Source: Ectopseudomonas alcaliphila
GTDB taxonomy: Bacteria; Pseudomonadota; Gammaproteobacteria; Pseudomonadales; Pseudomonadaceae
Length of the DNA stretch: 64,000 bases
Direction of reading: 5' to 3'
Assembly: GCF_900101755.1 (NCBI RefSeq)
Contig: NZ_FNAE01000001.1
Span: 1,550,001-1,614,000, forward strand
Shown here piece by piece: positions 9,839 to 19,825 of this stretch (position 1 is its first letter; every line of letters begins with the position of its first letter). Below the pieces are notes generated by a model that was given only the letters and a program-made list of their open reading frames with translations, had not been told where the DNA came from and ran no database searches. Position numbers and translations under genes: made by a program.

Positions 9839-11812
9839 ATGAGTGAATTGATTCGCGTACCCGACCTCGGCGGTGAAGGCGAGGTGATTGAACTGCTGGT
9901 GAAGGTCGGCGACCGTATCGAAGCCGACCAGAGCGTACTGACCCTGGAGTCCGACAAGGCCTCCATGGAAGTGCCCTCGCCCAAAGCCGGCGTGATCAAG
10001 GAAATCAAGGTCAAGATCGGTGACCGCCTGAAGGAAGGCGACGAACTGCTGGTGCTGGAAGTCGAAGGTGCCGCCGAAGCGGCGCCTGCGCCGAAAGCCG
10101 AAGCCGCGCCTGCCGAAGCGCCGAAAGCAGCCGCTCCGGCTGCCGCGCCCGCCGCTGCAACCAGCAGCAGCGTGCAGGACGTGCACGTGCCGGACATCGG
10201 CACCGATGGCAAGGTCAAGGTCATCGAAGTCATGGTCAAGGCCGGTGACACGATCGAAGCCGACCAGTCGCTGATCACCCTGGAGTCCGACAAGGCCTCC
10301 ATGGAAATCCCTTCGCCGGCTGCCGGCGTGGTGGAAGAAGTGCTGGTCAAGCTGGATGCCGAAGTCGGCACTGGCGACCTGATCCTCAAGCTGCGTACTG
10401 CTGGCAGTGCAACCAGCAGCACTGCGCCGGCTCAAGCCGCAGCACCCGCTGCTACGCCAGCCGCCGCACCTGCCCCCGCTGCCGCCGCCCCGGCTGCTGC
10501 TTCGGTACAGGACGTGCACGTGCCGGACATCGGCACCGATGGCAAGGTCAAGGTCATCGAGGTCATGGTCAAGGCCGGCGATACGATCGAAGCCGACCAG
10601 TCGCTGATCACCCTGGAGTCCGACAAGGCTTCCATGGAAATCCCTTCGCCGGCTGCCGGCGTGGTGGAAGAAGTGCTGGTCAAGCTGGATGCCGAAGTTG
10701 GCACCGGCGATCTGATTCTCAAGCTCAAGGTGGCGGGTGCTGCACCGGCCGCTGCGCCGGCACAAGCCAGCCAGGAAGTGCACCGCGTACCGGAAGGCGC
10801 CGCCCCGGAAGTGGCCGCAGAAGTCCGCGCCATTGCCTCGCTGTCGGCTGCAGCTGCCGAAGTCGCCAACGCGCCCAAGCGCGATGGCGCCAAGGTGCAT
10901 GCCGGCCCCGCCGTGCGTCAGCTGGCCCGTGATTTCGGCGTGGAACTGGCGGATATCGCCGGCACCGGCCCGAAAGGTCGCATCCTCAAGGAAGACGTGC
11001 AGGTGTACGTCAAGGCGATGATGCACAAGGCCAAGGCCGCACCGCAGGCGACTGCAGCCGCTGCCACTGGCGGTGCCGGCATCCCGCCGATCCCGACCGT
11101 GGACTTCAGCAAGTTCGGTGAAATCGAAGAAGTGGCGATGACCCGCCTGATGCAGGTCGGCGCCGCCAACCTGCATCGCAGCTGGCTCAACGTGCCGCAC
11201 GTGACTCAGTTCGACTCGGCCGACATCACCGACCTGGAAGCCTTCCGCGTCGCGCAGAAGGCCGTGGCCGAAAAGGCTGGCGTCAAGCTGACCGTGCTGC
11301 CGCTGCTGCTCAAGGCATGCGCCCACCTGCTCAAGGAACTGCCGGACTTCAACAGTTCGCTGGCCCCGAGCGGCAAGGCGATCATCCGCAAGAAGTACGT
11401 GCACATCGGCTTCGCCGTCGATACGCCGGACGGTCTGCTGGTGCCGGTGATCAAGAACGTCGATCAGAAGAGCCTGCTGCAGCTTGCGGCTGAGGCCGCC
11501 GCCCTGGCGGAAAAAGCGCGCACCAAGAAGCTCTCGGCTGATGACATGCAGGGCGCCTGCTTCACCATCTCCAGCCTCGGCCACATTGGCGGCACCGGCT
11601 TCACGCCGATCGTCAACGCGCCGGAAGTGGCGATCCTCGGTGTCAGCAAGGCGACCATGCAGCCGGTGTGGGATGGCAAGGCCTTCCAGCCCAAGCTGAT
11701 GCTGCCGCTGTCGCTGTCCTACGACCACCGAGTGATCAACGGCGCTGCCGCCGCACGCTTCACTCAGCGTCTGTCGCAGCTGCTGGCCGATATCCGCACC
11801 ATCCTGCTGTAA
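9839..11812 (+). CDS. aceF: Dihydrolipoamide acetyltransferase AceF (PDH E2) with three lipoyl domains
   Basis: 657 residues. Three N-terminal lipoyl domains each carry ESDKASME with the lipoylated lysine (near residues 41, 152 and 263), separated by Ala/Pro-rich linkers. Then come the E3/E1-binding domain (AGPAVRQLARDFGVEL), and a catalytic domain ending in LSYDHRVINGAAAARF, whose HxxxN/D region is the active site. Lipoyl domains 2 and 3 are identical over about 76 residues and differ at the DNA level only by roughly ten silent changes, a recent duplication or gene conversion. GGAG precedes the start; a strong terminator follows. Confidence 0.98.
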   Translation: MSELIRVPDLGGEGEVIELLVKVGDRIEADQSVLTLESDKASMEVPSPKAGVIKEIKVKIGDRLKEGDELLVLEVEGAAEAAPAPKAEAAPAEAPKAAAPAAAPAAATSSSVQDVHVPDIGTDGKVKVIEVMVKAGDTIEADQSLITLESDKASMEIPSPAAGVVEEVLVKLDAEVGTGDLILKLRTAGSATSSTAPAQAAAPAATPAAAPAPAAAAPAAASVQDVHVPDIGTDGKVKVIEVMVKAGDTIEADQSLITLESDKASMEIPSPAAGVVEEVLVKLDAEVGTGDLILKLKVAGAAPAAAPAQASQEVHRVPEGAAPEVAAEVRAIASLSAAAAEVANAPKRDGAKVHAGPAVRQLARDFGVELADIAGTGPKGRILKEDVQVYVKAMMHKAKAAPQATAAAATGGAGIPPIPTVDFSKFGEIEEVAMTRLMQVGAANLHRSWLNVPHVTQFDSADITDLEAFRVAQKAVAEKAGVKLTVLPLLLKACAHLLKELPDFNSSLAPSGKAIIRKKYVHIGFAVDTPDGLLVPVIKNVDQKSLLQLAAEAAALAEKARTKKLSADDMQGACFTISSLGHIGGTGFTPIVNAPEVAILGVSKATMQPVWDGKAFQPKLMLPLSLSYDHRVINGAAAARFTQRLSQLLADIRTILL

Positions 11813-11845
11813 ATCGTTTCGAGCACGCCACGCTCGTCTCCTCAA

Positions 11846-11872
11846 CCCCGCCCATCCAGGCGGGGTTTTTTT
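11846..11872 (+). terminator. Rho-independent terminator of aceEF
   Basis: The 7-bp stem CCCCGCC (11846-11852) / GGCGGGG (11859-11865) encloses a 6-nt loop and is followed directly by seven T residues. It lies 34 nt after the aceF stop. Confidence 0.92.
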
Positions 11873-11983
11873 ATTCAGTGGCAAGCGTCGAAGTACAGGC
11901 TCCAAGCAAGAGCAAATCAGGGGCGCCGCGAACACTCCACGGAGGAACGCCTCGCTGATGCGAGCGTGTGGCTTGTGGCTGCC

Positions 11984-12517
11984 TTATCCTTTCTGCACGT
12001 TGCGAATCAGAAAGCTCAACGCCTTGGCCAACTCACCAGCCCCCTGGTGGTCACGCACGATGCTCAGCAACGGACTGCCATCAGCCGGATTGAACAGCAC
12101 ACAGCGGATACCGCCGGTCGGACACTCGTAGCGGATGAACGGATCGATACCGAACACCGCAACACGCTGATTGCGCACCGAGATGGCGGTGCCCTGCGCG
12201 CCACGACTCTCCTCGCGCAGGATAAGCTCGCCGGCATTGCCGACATTCAAGCGGTACAGCAGATCCTGCCGCTGCGCCTGGCCAACCTGGTAGCCAGCGC
12301 GCAGGGCGTAGGTTTCCAGCAATGCGTTGCTGTGCGCGAGCAACGCATTGCGCTCGTTGTCGGTCAGATAAAGACGCTTGAGCCCGTCCAGATAAGCGGC
12401 CTGTTCGGCGCCCTGCAGCGCTGCCGCGTCATCGGCGCTGGCAACCGCGGGTATGGCCGTAAAAAGTGCTCCGCCAAGCACCAAGGCCATGAGTTTTCTT
12501 GTCAGTCTCGCTTGCAT
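11984..12517 (-). CDS. Conserved hypothetical exported protein
   Basis: 177 residues with a clear Sec signal peptide: RLTRK, a hydrophobic core, then AVASA before the predicted cut near residue 28. The mature part has no motif I can name; CPTGGIRCVLF contains two cysteines that could form a disulfide in the periplasm. It is convergent with aceF and divergent from the c-di-GMP phosphodiesterase gene, and AAGGGTG lies upstream of the ATG at 12517. Predicted periplasmic; function unknown. Confidence 0.75.
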   Translation of the reverse strand: MQARLTRKLMALVLGGALFTAIPAVASADDAAALQGAEQAAYLDGLKRLYLTDNERNALLAHSNALLETYALRAGYQVGQAQRQDLLYRLNVGNAGELILREESRGAQGTAISVRNQRVAVFGIDPFIRYECPTGGIRCVLFNPADGSPLLSIVRDHQGAGELAKALSFLIRNVQKG

Positions 12518-12656
12518 GATGCACCCTTGCCGAACGCTATAGTGAAGTAGGCCTGAGCCCTAGCCTCCGTCCGTGTCGCTGCACCTTCTGGCAGCAGCGA
12601 CCCTGTACTGAGAACGGATGCCTCGCCTGGTCAGCATACTGGAAGCCCACCGCCCA

Positions 12657-15362
12657 ATGAAAAGCCATCCCGATGCCAGCGCACGCTCGGCAGCCGAGGT
12701 TGTGACGCAGTTGCCAGTGCCCTCGCGGCTCGGCATGTTGCGTTTCGAGCGCTTGAACGAGCCAAGCTGGGCGCTGCTGTTTCTCGACCCGGCCTGCGAA
12801 CGTCAGTTGGGTATCAGCGCCAGCGATCTCTGCGCGCTGGTGGACGCCCCCTACGCCAGTCTGATGGAGCCCGAGGCGCGCTACCGTCTGCACGACACCA
12901 TCCAGCAGCAACTGCTGCAAGGTCCGCATTACCTGGTGCGCTACACCCTGCATACGCCACAGGGCGCGCTGACCCTGCTGGAAATGGGCGAACCCTTCAA
13001 ACAGCGCAACCGCCAGTTACTGCGTGGCTACCTGCTGGTGGCGGACGAGAGCCTCGATCAGTACGCCCCTGCCGAACAGGAACTGCACACGCAGAATCAG
13101 CAACTGCGCAGCTCGCTGCAGCAATATCAGCGCACCCAGAATGACCACCTGCAACACCTCGCCCGTTCACGCACCCAGCAGCAACTGATCGTGCGCCTGG
13201 CGCGCCAGCGCTACGCCTCCAGCGACCCGCAGCGGGAAGCGGCCGAACTGATCACCCAGGCCGCCTGCGAGGTCTACGGTGTCGCTCGCGCAGGCATCTG
13301 GAAGCTGGGCAGTCATCACCTGGATTCCGTGTCGCTGTACCGCCGCGACCTGGACCAGCACGAACAACTGCCGCCGATAAACGCGCGTAACGTCCCGCAG
13401 TATCTGCAAGCGCTGCACAGCGGCCGCGCCATCGACGCACACGACGCCCAGCGCGATCCGCGCACCTGCGAACTGGCCGCCGGCTACCTGCAGCCGCAGG
13501 GCATCTGCTCGATGCTCGACGCCAGCATACGCATCGAAGGCGAGGTGGTCGGCGTACTCTGCCTGGAGCATATCGGCGGCCCACGCACCTGGCAGGCCGA
13601 CGAGATCGCCTTCGCCGGCGAGCTGGCCGATCAGTTCGCCCAGGTGCTGATCAATCAGCAGAAACGCAGCGCCACCAACGCCCTGCATCTGTTCCAGCGC
13701 GCCGTCGAACAGAGCGCCAGCGCCTTTCTGCTGGTCGACCGCGACGGCCGGGTGGAGTACGTCAACCCCAGCTTCACGGCCATCACTCTGTACAGCAGCG
13801 ACGAGGTCTGCGGCCATCGCCTCTCCGAACTGCCCGCCCTGGCCAACCTCAGCGACCTGCTGTTCGATGCCCGTTCCAGCCTCGCCGAGCACAGCAGTTG
13901 GCAGGGCGAGTTCCGCAGCCGGCGCAAGAACCTGGACCCCTATTGGGGCCATCTGTCGATATCCAAGGTGTATGGCGACGACGGCGAGCTGACCCACTAC
14001 ATCGGCATCTACGAGGACGTCACCGAAGCCAAGCTGGCCCAGCAACGCATCGAGCGCCTGGCCTATACCGACAACCTGACCAACCTGGGCAATCGCCCCT
14101 CGTTTATCCGCAGTCTCGAACAACGCTTCGCTGACAATACGCAGCAGCCGCTCGTCCTGCTGCTGGTGGACATCGACAACTTCAAGCGGATCAACGACAG
14201 CCTCGGCCACCAGACCGGCGACAAGCTGCTTTCGGCCCTGGCCCGACGCCTGCGCAACAGCCTCGGCGCCAAGGGCACCCTGGCACGCTTCGCCAGCAAC
14301 GAATTCGCCATCCTGCTCGACGGTTGCGATCAGGACGCGGGCCTGCGTGTCGCTCATCAGGTGCTGCAGACCCTGGACAAGCCGCTGTTCGTCGATAACC
14401 AGTTGATCAGCATCACCGGCTCACTCGGCCTGGCCCTGGCTCCGCAACACGGCGACGACCCACAGACGCTGATGAAGCACGCCGGCCTGGCCCTGCACAA
14501 GGCCAAGGCCAACGGCAAGCATCAGGTGCAGTTGTTCACCGAAGAGCTCAATGCCGAGGCCAACTACAAGCTGTTCGTCGAGAACAACCTGCGCCGAGCC
14601 CTGACCCAGAGTGAGCTGGAGGTGTTCTACCAGCCCAAGCTGTGCCTGAAAAACGGCCAGCTGCTGGGCATGGAGGCGCTGCTGCGCTGGCACCACCCGG
14701 AGAAGGGCATGATCCGCCCTGACCAGTTCATCAGCGTCGCCGAGGAAACCGGCCTGATCATTCCCATTGGCAAATGGGTGGTACGCCAGGCCTGTCGCAT
14801 GAGCAAGCAGATCGCCGCCATCGGCATGGGCGAACTGCAGGTGGCGATCAATCTGTCGCCCAAACAGTTCTCCGACCCAGATCTGGTCGGCTCCATCGCC
14901 GCCATCCTGCACGAAGAACAGCTCGACCCGCGCCTGCTGGAGCTGGAGCTGACCGAGAGCCTGCTGCTGGAAGCCACCGAGGACACCCGCCACCAGCTCG
15001 GCCGCCTCAAGAGCCTGGGCCTGACCCTGGCCATGGACGACTTCGGCACCGGTTATTCCTCGCTCAGCTACCTGAAGAAATTCCCCATCGACGTGATCAA
15101 GATCGATCGCAGCTTCATCAAGGACATTCCCGACAACCAGGACGACATGGAGATCACCTCGGCGGTGATCGCCATGGCCCACAACCTCAAGCTCAAGGTG
15201 GTCGCAGAAGGCATCGAGACCGGCGCCCAGCTCGCGTTCCTGCGCCGTCAGCGATGCGACGTCGGCCAAGGCTACCTGTTCGACAAACCGATTCCTGGCC
15301 GCGAACTGATCGACAGTCTGCGCCGCTACCCCTGTCGGCCACAGGCCGACCAACGGACGTAA
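12657..15362 (+). CDS. dipA: DipA-like c-di-GMP phosphodiesterase (GAF-PAS-GGDEF-EAL)
   Basis: About 901 residues from the ATG at 12657; an in-frame ATG at 12618 would add 13. I chose 12657 because I recall P. aeruginosa DipA as 899 residues and GGAAG lies upstream. Order: N-terminal region and coiled coil (to about 175), GAF-like domain (about 190-340), PAS (about 342-465), GGDEF (about 470-640) and EAL (about 650-890). The GGDEF site reads ASNEF near residue 542, so cyclase activity is unlikely. The EAL side keeps [20 protein letters not shown] and KIDRSFI, consistent with an active phosphodiesterase. In P. aeruginosa DipA is linked to biofilm dispersion. Confidence 0.88.
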   Translation: MKSHPDASARSAAEVVTQLPVPSRLGMLRFERLNEPSWALLFLDPACERQLGISASDLCALVDAPYASLMEPEARYRLHDTIQQQLLQGPHYLVRYTLHTPQGALTLLEMGEPFKQRNRQLLRGYLLVADESLDQYAPAEQELHTQNQQLRSSLQQYQRTQNDHLQHLARSRTQQQLIVRLARQRYASSDPQREAAELITQAACEVYGVARAGIWKLGSHHLDSVSLYRRDLDQHEQLPPINARNVPQYLQALHSGRAIDAHDAQRDPRTCELAAGYLQPQGICSMLDASIRIEGEVVGVLCLEHIGGPRTWQADEIAFAGELADQFAQVLINQQKRSATNALHLFQRAVEQSASAFLLVDRDGRVEYVNPSFTAITLYSSDEVCGHRLSELPALANLSDLLFDARSSLAEHSSWQGEFRSRRKNLDPYWGHLSISKVYGDDGELTHYIGIYEDVTEAKLAQQRIERLAYTDNLTNLGNRPSFIRSLEQRFADNTQQPLVLLLVDIDNFKRINDSLGHQTGDKLLSALARRLRNSLGAKGTLARFASNEFAILLDGCDQDAGLRVAHQVLQTLDKPLFVDNQLISITGSLGLALAPQHGDDPQTLMKHAGLALHKAKANGKHQVQLFTEELNAEANYKLFVENNLRRALTQSELEVFYQPKLCLKNGQLLGMEALLRWHHPEKGMIRPDQFISVAEETGLIIPIGKWVVRQACRMSKQIAAIGMGELQVAINLSPKQFSDPDLVGSIAAILHEEQLDPRLLELELTESLLLEATEDTRHQLGRLKSLGLTLAMDDFGTGYSSLSYLKKFPIDVIKIDRSFIKDIPDNQDDMEITSAVIAMAHNLKLKVVAEGIETGAQLAFLRRQRCDVGQGYLFDKPIPGRELIDSLRRYPCRPQADQRT

Positions 15363-15412
15363 TACGCCGCACTGCGCGTAGTCCACTACCCACCCACTTC
15401 CAGGAGACCGCC

Positions 15413-16066
15413 ATGGTTCTGCGTTCCCAGATTCTCGTTAACAAGGATGTCCTGCCGACTGCCGAGCAGGCCCTGCCCGGCCGCGCAGAGGCGATGCCCG
15501 TGGCAGACACCCACTATGTCAACGGCAACCCGATCAAGGCGCCCTTCCCCGCCGGCCTGCAACAGGCGGTGTTCGGCCTCGGTTGTTTCTGGGGCGCCGA
15601 ACGACGCTTCTGGCAACAGCCCGGTGTGTTCAGCACGGCGGTCGGCTATGCCGGCGGCCTCACGCCCAACCCTACCTACGAGGAAGTCTGCTCTGGCCTG
15701 ACCGGACACACCGAAGTGGTACTGGTCGTGTTCGATCCGCAGCAGACCAGCTTCGAAGCGCTGCTCAAGGTGTTCTGGGAAGTGCACAACCCGACCCAGG
15801 GCATGCGCCAGGGCAACGACCAGGGCACCCAGTACCGCTCGGCGATCTACTGCCAGGACGACGCTCAGCTGAGCGCCGCCAAAGCCAGCCAGGCACGCTT
15901 CCAGGCTGAGCTGGACAAGGCCGGAGTGGGCAGCATCACCACTGAAATCGCCGAGGCGCCGACCTTCTACTACGCCGAGACCTATCACCAGCAATACCTG
16001 GCGAAGAATCCGGGCGGCTATTGCGGCCTGGGCGGAACAGGCGTATGTCTACCTCCTGAATCTTGA
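15413..16066 (+). CDS. msrA: Peptide-methionine (S)-S-oxide reductase MsrA
   Basis: 217 residues. The catalytic motif [11 protein letters not shown] places the nucleophilic cysteine at residue 58, and [12 protein letters not shown] near the C-terminus supplies candidate resolving cysteines. MsrA repairs methionine-S-sulfoxide with thioredoxin as reductant. The ATG at 15413 is preceded by AGGAG; the much longer upstream open frame is the shadow of the phosphodiesterase gene. It lies 50 nt after that gene and before a small motility-type gene. Confidence 0.96.
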   Translation: MVLRSQILVNKDVLPTAEQALPGRAEAMPVADTHYVNGNPIKAPFPAGLQQAVFGLGCFWGAERRFWQQPGVFSTAVGYAGGLTPNPTYEEVCSGLTGHTEVVLVVFDPQQTSFEALLKVFWEVHNPTQGMRQGNDQGTQYRSAIYCQDDAQLSAAKASQARFQAELDKAGVGSITTEIAEAPTFYYAETYHQQYLAKNPGGYCGLGGTGVCLPPES

Positions 16067-16083
16067 GCACGGGGTAACGGGTC

Positions 16084-16281
16084 GTGGAGCTGAGCAGCAT
16101 TTCCAGCCAGGTATCGAGTCAGGCATCGGCGCAAATCTCCGCGCAAATGTCGCTTCTGCTGCTGCGCAAGACCCTGGAGCTGCAGGCCGCCAACATCACC
16201 GGGCTGGTGCAGTCAGCTGCGCCGGTCAGCGCCCCCAGCAACCCACCCAACCTGGGCAACAGCATCGACGTGATGGCCTGA
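16084..16281 (+). CDS. Small YjfB-like putative motility protein
   Basis: 65 residues with GTG start at 16084, 17 nt after msrA and preceded by a GGGGT stretch. The C-terminal PNLGNSIDVMA resembles the HPNLGxxID ending of the YjfB 'putative motility protein' family, and the Ser/Gln/Ala-rich N-terminus (SSQVSSQASAQIS) fits its helical character. The molecular role of that family is unknown to me. It sits between msrA and an HD-GYP gene, which fits a motility or c-di-GMP context. Easily missed by gene callers. Confidence 0.65.
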   Translation: MELSSISSQVSSQASAQISAQMSLLLLRKTLELQAANITGLVQSAAPVSAPSNPPNLGNSIDVMA

Positions 16282-16351
16282 ACAACTAATGTCTTCAGGC
16301 CATCAGCCGGTCTAAACTGCGGGCAATTAGCCATCGACCGACGAGCCCGGC

Positions 16352-17605
16352 ATGCCCGCCCCTCTGCCCACCATCACCCCCGATCAGCTTTGCGTCGGCC
16401 TCTACGTTCATCTGGACCTGAGCTGGTGGGAGCATGATTTCGCCTTCAGCAACTTCAAGATCAAGGACGAAGCGCAGATTCGCGCCTTGCGCGCGCTCAA
16501 CCTGAAGCAGCTGCGCTATGACCCAGCGCGTAGCGACTGCCCGCCCCCTTCTCTCGTCGACAGCGTCACCGCCCCTCCTGTCGAAGAACCGCCGGTCGAT
16601 CCGGAGAGTCAGGCACGCCAGGAACGCGTGGAGAAACTGCGTCACCTGCGCAGCCGCCTGGCCGAGGTGGATCGCCGCTTCATCGAGGCCAGTCAACGCA
16701 TCAAGACGCTCAGCCAGACCCTGCGCAGCCGCCCGGAAGACGCCATGCGCCAGGCCGGGGCCATCGTCGGCGAGATGGTCGAGACCCTGCTCGGGGCGCC
16801 CGGCGTGGTGCTGCATGGCATCACTGGCAAGGCGGCCGAGGACAGTTACTTCCATGCCCTCAACGTCACCGTGTTGTCCCTGCTGCTCGGGCGCCAGCTC
16901 GGACTCGACAGCGAGGCCTGTCATAGCCTCGGCCTCGGCGCCCTGTTGCACGACATCGGCAAGCTGGAAGTGCCGAGCAAGGTGCTGCTCAAGCCCGAAC
17001 CCTTGAGCCGCCCGGAGCAGCAACTGCTGCAGATGCACACCGACTTCGGCCTGCGCATGGGGCAGAAACTGATGCTCGATGACGAGGTGCTGCGCATCAT
17101 CCATGAACATCACGAGCACTGTGACGGCAGTGGCTATCCGCGTGGGCTGCGCGAGGCCGCTATCGGTCGCCTGAGTCGTCTGGTGGCCATCACCAATCAT
17201 TTCGACGGGCTGTGCAACCCGCTCGACCCGCGCCAGGCCCTGAGCCCACACGAGGCCCTGGCGCTGATGTTCAAGCAGCAGCGTGAGCGCTTCGACGAGG
17301 TGGCGCTGAAGGCCTTCGTTCGCGTCATGGGCATCTACCCACCAGGCAGCCTGGTGCAGCTGGAAGATGAGCGCTATGCGCTGGTGCTGGGCATGAACCC
17401 GACTCAGGCACTGAAACCGACGCTGATTCTCTACGACGCCGACACGCCCAAGCAGGAAGCCCTGATCGTCGATCTTGTCCAGGAGCCGAAGCTCGCCATC
17501 GCCCGCAGCCTGCGCCCCTCGCAGCTACCGCTGGAGGTACTGGAATACCTCAGCCCGCGGCGCAACCTGAGCTACCACATCGAGCCCAACCACAAGCCCG
17601 CTTGA
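16352..17605 (+). CDS. HD-GYP c-di-GMP phosphodiesterase with N-terminal DUF3391
   Basis: 417 residues. Residues 1-130 resemble DUF3391 (LCVGLYVHLDLSWWEHDF, then FKIKDEAQIRALRALN). The HD-GYP domain (about 160-345) keeps the metal-binding HDIGK near residue 200 and HHEHCDGSGYPRGL near residue 253, so it is probably active and hydrolyses c-di-GMP. It is the second predicted c-di-GMP phosphodiesterase within 5 kb. A short inverted-repeat element follows. Confidence 0.92.
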   Translation: MPAPLPTITPDQLCVGLYVHLDLSWWEHDFAFSNFKIKDEAQIRALRALNLKQLRYDPARSDCPPPSLVDSVTAPPVEEPPVDPESQARQERVEKLRHLRSRLAEVDRRFIEASQRIKTLSQTLRSRPEDAMRQAGAIVGEMVETLLGAPGVVLHGITGKAAEDSYFHALNVTVLSLLLGRQLGLDSEACHSLGLGALLHDIGKLEVPSKVLLKPEPLSRPEQQLLQMHTDFGLRMGQKLMLDDEVLRIIHEHHEHCDGSGYPRGLREAAIGRLSRLVAITNHFDGLCNPLDPRQALSPHEALALMFKQQRERFDEVALKAFVRVMGIYPPGSLVQLEDERYALVLGMNPTQALKPTLILYDADTPKQEALIVDLVQEPKLAIARSLRPSQLPLEVLEYLSPRRNLSYHIEPNHKPA

Positions 17606-17612
17606 GCCCCTT

Positions 17613-17671
17613 GTAGCCCGGATGCAATCCGGGGATCGGGGGCCACGGCTCCCGGATTTCATCCGGGCTGC
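17613..17671. repeat. GTAGCCCGG inverted-repeat element, copy 1
   Basis: The left arm begins GTAGCCCGGATGCAATCC (17613-17633) and the right arm (17651-17671) is its reverse complement with two changes. The 59-bp element fills the space between the HD-GYP gene and the convergent rlmJ. Related copies are at 31169-31229 and, inside a gene, at 42846-42912. REP-like; it could also act as a weak terminator. Confidence 0.85.
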
Positions 17672-17675
17672 GCGC

Positions 17676-18530
17676 TTATGACTTGCCGCTTGGCGCTTCT
17701 TCTATCAACCAATCCAGGCGCCAGCCGCCTTGACTCTGGCCAAGCACATCGGCCAACCAGGGTAGAAGCTGCCTGAGTTCATCTTCCAGACCCCATGGCG
17801 GGTTGCTGATCACCAGGCCCGAGCCGCTCAGGCGCGTGGCATCGTCCGGCGCATGCACGTAAAGCTCGGCGCGCAGCAACTTGGGCGCGGCGCTCTTGCC
17901 CAGGTCGCGGTAGAAGCGCGCCAACTGACGCTCGTCCTTGATCGGGTACCAGATCGCCACGATGGCCTGACGCATGCGCCCATGCGCTTCGTTCAAGGCC
18001 TCGACGCAGCGTTGCAGCTCGTCGGCCTTCTCGAACGGCGGATCGATCAGCAGCAGCACGCGCTTCTCCCGAGTCGGCATCAGCGCGCGCGGCACGTGCC
18101 AGCCCTCACCCAGGTGCACAGCGACGCGGCGGTCACCGCGCATGTTGTCCTTGAGCAGACGGCCGTCCTCGGGGTGCTTCTCGTTGAGCTGCAGAGAGTC
18201 TTGCTCGCGAGTCAGCAGGCGTGCCAGCTCTGGCGAACCGGGGTAATAGCGCAATTCGCCATTCGGGTTCATCGCTCGCACCACCTCCAGGTAGGCTTGC
18301 ACCGCATCCGGCAGTTGCGTGGCCTGCCACAGACGAGCGATACCCTCCTGATATTCGCCGGTACGGCTGGCCTGGTCGCCCCGCAGGTCGTAGAGGCCAA
18401 TGCCAGCGTGGCTGTCGAGGTAGGCGAAGGGCGCCTCCTTGCGCGACAGCAGGGCGATCAGGCGGGTCAGCACCAGGTGCTTGAACACATCGGCGTGGTT
18501 GCCGGCATGGAAGGCGTGGCGGTAGTTCAT
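17676..18530 (-). CDS. rlmJ: 23S rRNA (adenine(2030)-N6)-methyltransferase RlmJ
   Basis: 284 residues starting MNYRHAFHAGNHADVFKH, the family signature. SAM-binding is suggested by LDSHAGIGLYDL (residues 39-50), and the amino-methyltransferase motif NPPW occurs near residue 246 (ISNPPWGLEDEL). It methylates A2030 of 23S rRNA. It is transcribed alone on the minus strand, divergent from the nitronate monooxygenase gene. Confidence 0.96.
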   Translation of the reverse strand: MNYRHAFHAGNHADVFKHLVLTRLIALLSRKEAPFAYLDSHAGIGLYDLRGDQASRTGEYQEGIARLWQATQLPDAVQAYLEVVRAMNPNGELRYYPGSPELARLLTREQDSLQLNEKHPEDGRLLKDNMRGDRRVAVHLGEGWHVPRALMPTREKRVLLLIDPPFEKADELQRCVEALNEAHGRMRQAIVAIWYPIKDERQLARFYRDLGKSAAPKLLRAELYVHAPDDATRLSGSGLVISNPPWGLEDELRQLLPWLADVLGQSQGGWRLDWLIEEAPSGKS

Positions 18531-18652
18531 GCGGGAGTCCTCGAATCAGGCGCGCAGTTTAACAGGCCGCCGACAACTCGCATCGCGGCTTGCTCCAGTG
18601 CACCTTCAAGGCCTAGGCTGCACGCTCCTCCATGGACAGCGAGAACCCCGCC

Positions 18653-19705
18653 ATGCCCCTGCAAAAGCTGCTCGGCAGCGAACTTCCCCTGATCCAGGCG
18701 CCAATGGCCGGTTCGCAGGATCACCGCCTGGCTGCCGCCGTATGCCAGGCCGGCGGCCTCGGCTCGATTCCCTGCGCCATGCTCACACCCGTAGCCCTGC
18801 GCCAGGAGCTGCAGGCGATGCGCAGCCTGACCGAGCGCCCGTTCAATCTGAACTTCTTCAGCCATGTGCCGCCCGAGCCAGACGCGGCCCGCGAGGCTGG
18901 CTGGCGCCAAGCGCTGGCGCCCTACTACGACGAGCTGGGCGTGGACCCGGCGAGCATTGCCAGCGGGCCTGGGCGCCTGCCATTCAACGACGACGCGGCC
19001 GCACTGGTGGAGGAGTTCCGCCCTGCGGTGGTCAGCTTCCACTTCGGCCTGCCGCAGCCTGACCTGCTGGAGCGAGTACGCCGCAGCGGGGCCAAGATCC
19101 TCTCCAGCGCCACCACCCTGGACGAAGCGCTGTGGCTACAGGAACGTGGCGTCGATGCGGTGATCGCCCAAGGCCTGGAAGCCGGCGGCCATCGCGGGCA
19201 CTTTCTCGATTTCGACCTGAGCCGCCAGCTAGGCACCTTCGCCCTGTTACCGCAGCTGGTGGATGCACTGTCGGTGCCGGTGATCGCCGCCGGCGGCATC
19301 AGCGATGCCCGTGGCGTGGCCGCTGCCATGGCCCTAGGCGCAGCAGGCGTACAGGTTGGTAGCGCTTATTTACTGTGCCCGGAAGCCACGACCAGCGTCC
19401 TGCACCGCGCGGCGCTGCAGAGCCCGGCGGCTCGCCACACGGCGCTGACCAACCTGTTCAGTGGGCGCCCGGCGCGCGGCATCGTCAATCGCCTGATGCG
19501 CGAGCTGGGGCCGCTGAGCACGCAGGCGCCCGCCTTTCCCCTGGCCACTGCGGCCATCGCGCCATTGCGCGCGGCGGCCGAAGCACAAGTTAGCGGGGAC
19601 TTTTCGCCGTTATGGGCGGGACAGAATGTCGCCAATTGTAGAGTGATGCCGGCTGCAGAGCTGACCCATGAGCTGGGACGGGGCTTCGAAGCACATCGCG
19701 GCTGA
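18653..19705 (+). CDS. Nitronate monooxygenase (FMN-dependent, 2-nitropropane dioxygenase family)
   Basis: 350 residues from the ATG at 18653 (MPLQKLLGS); an in-frame ATG at 18632 would add seven. The TIM-barrel FMN motifs are visible: LIQAPMAGSQD at the N-terminus, VIAQGLEAGGHRGHF near residue 180 and the phosphate-binding VIAAGGISDARGVAAAMALGA near 215. Such enzymes oxidise toxic alkyl nitronates. The 3' end carries GCGGCTGAAGCCGCTCCTAC, a short dyad common in Pseudomonas intergenic repeats. It stands alone between rlmJ and the acyl-CoA dehydrogenase gene. Confidence 0.88.
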   Translation: MPLQKLLGSELPLIQAPMAGSQDHRLAAAVCQAGGLGSIPCAMLTPVALRQELQAMRSLTERPFNLNFFSHVPPEPDAAREAGWRQALAPYYDELGVDPASIASGPGRLPFNDDAAALVEEFRPAVVSFHFGLPQPDLLERVRRSGAKILSSATTLDEALWLQERGVDAVIAQGLEAGGHRGHFLDFDLSRQLGTFALLPQLVDALSVPVIAAGGISDARGVAAAMALGAAGVQVGSAYLLCPEATTSVLHRAALQSPAARHTALTNLFSGRPARGIVNRLMRELGPLSTQAPAFPLATAAIAPLRAAAEAQVSGDFSPLWAGQNVANCRVMPAAELTHELGRGFEAHRG

Positions 19706-19825
19706 AGCCGCTCCTACGATCCCGGGCTGGCAGGGTGGTGTGGTGCTTTATCACCGCCACTGATGATGCTGGGCAGCCGGGCGACTGACTGCCTAGACTC
19801 GGTCGATCATCTGGAGGCCCGTTCC

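Noticed and set aside
9824-11935. 703-codon open frame on the minus strand opposite aceF
   Set aside because: Shadow of the Ala/Pro/Gly-rich aceF; its sequence has no family match and covers the terminator.
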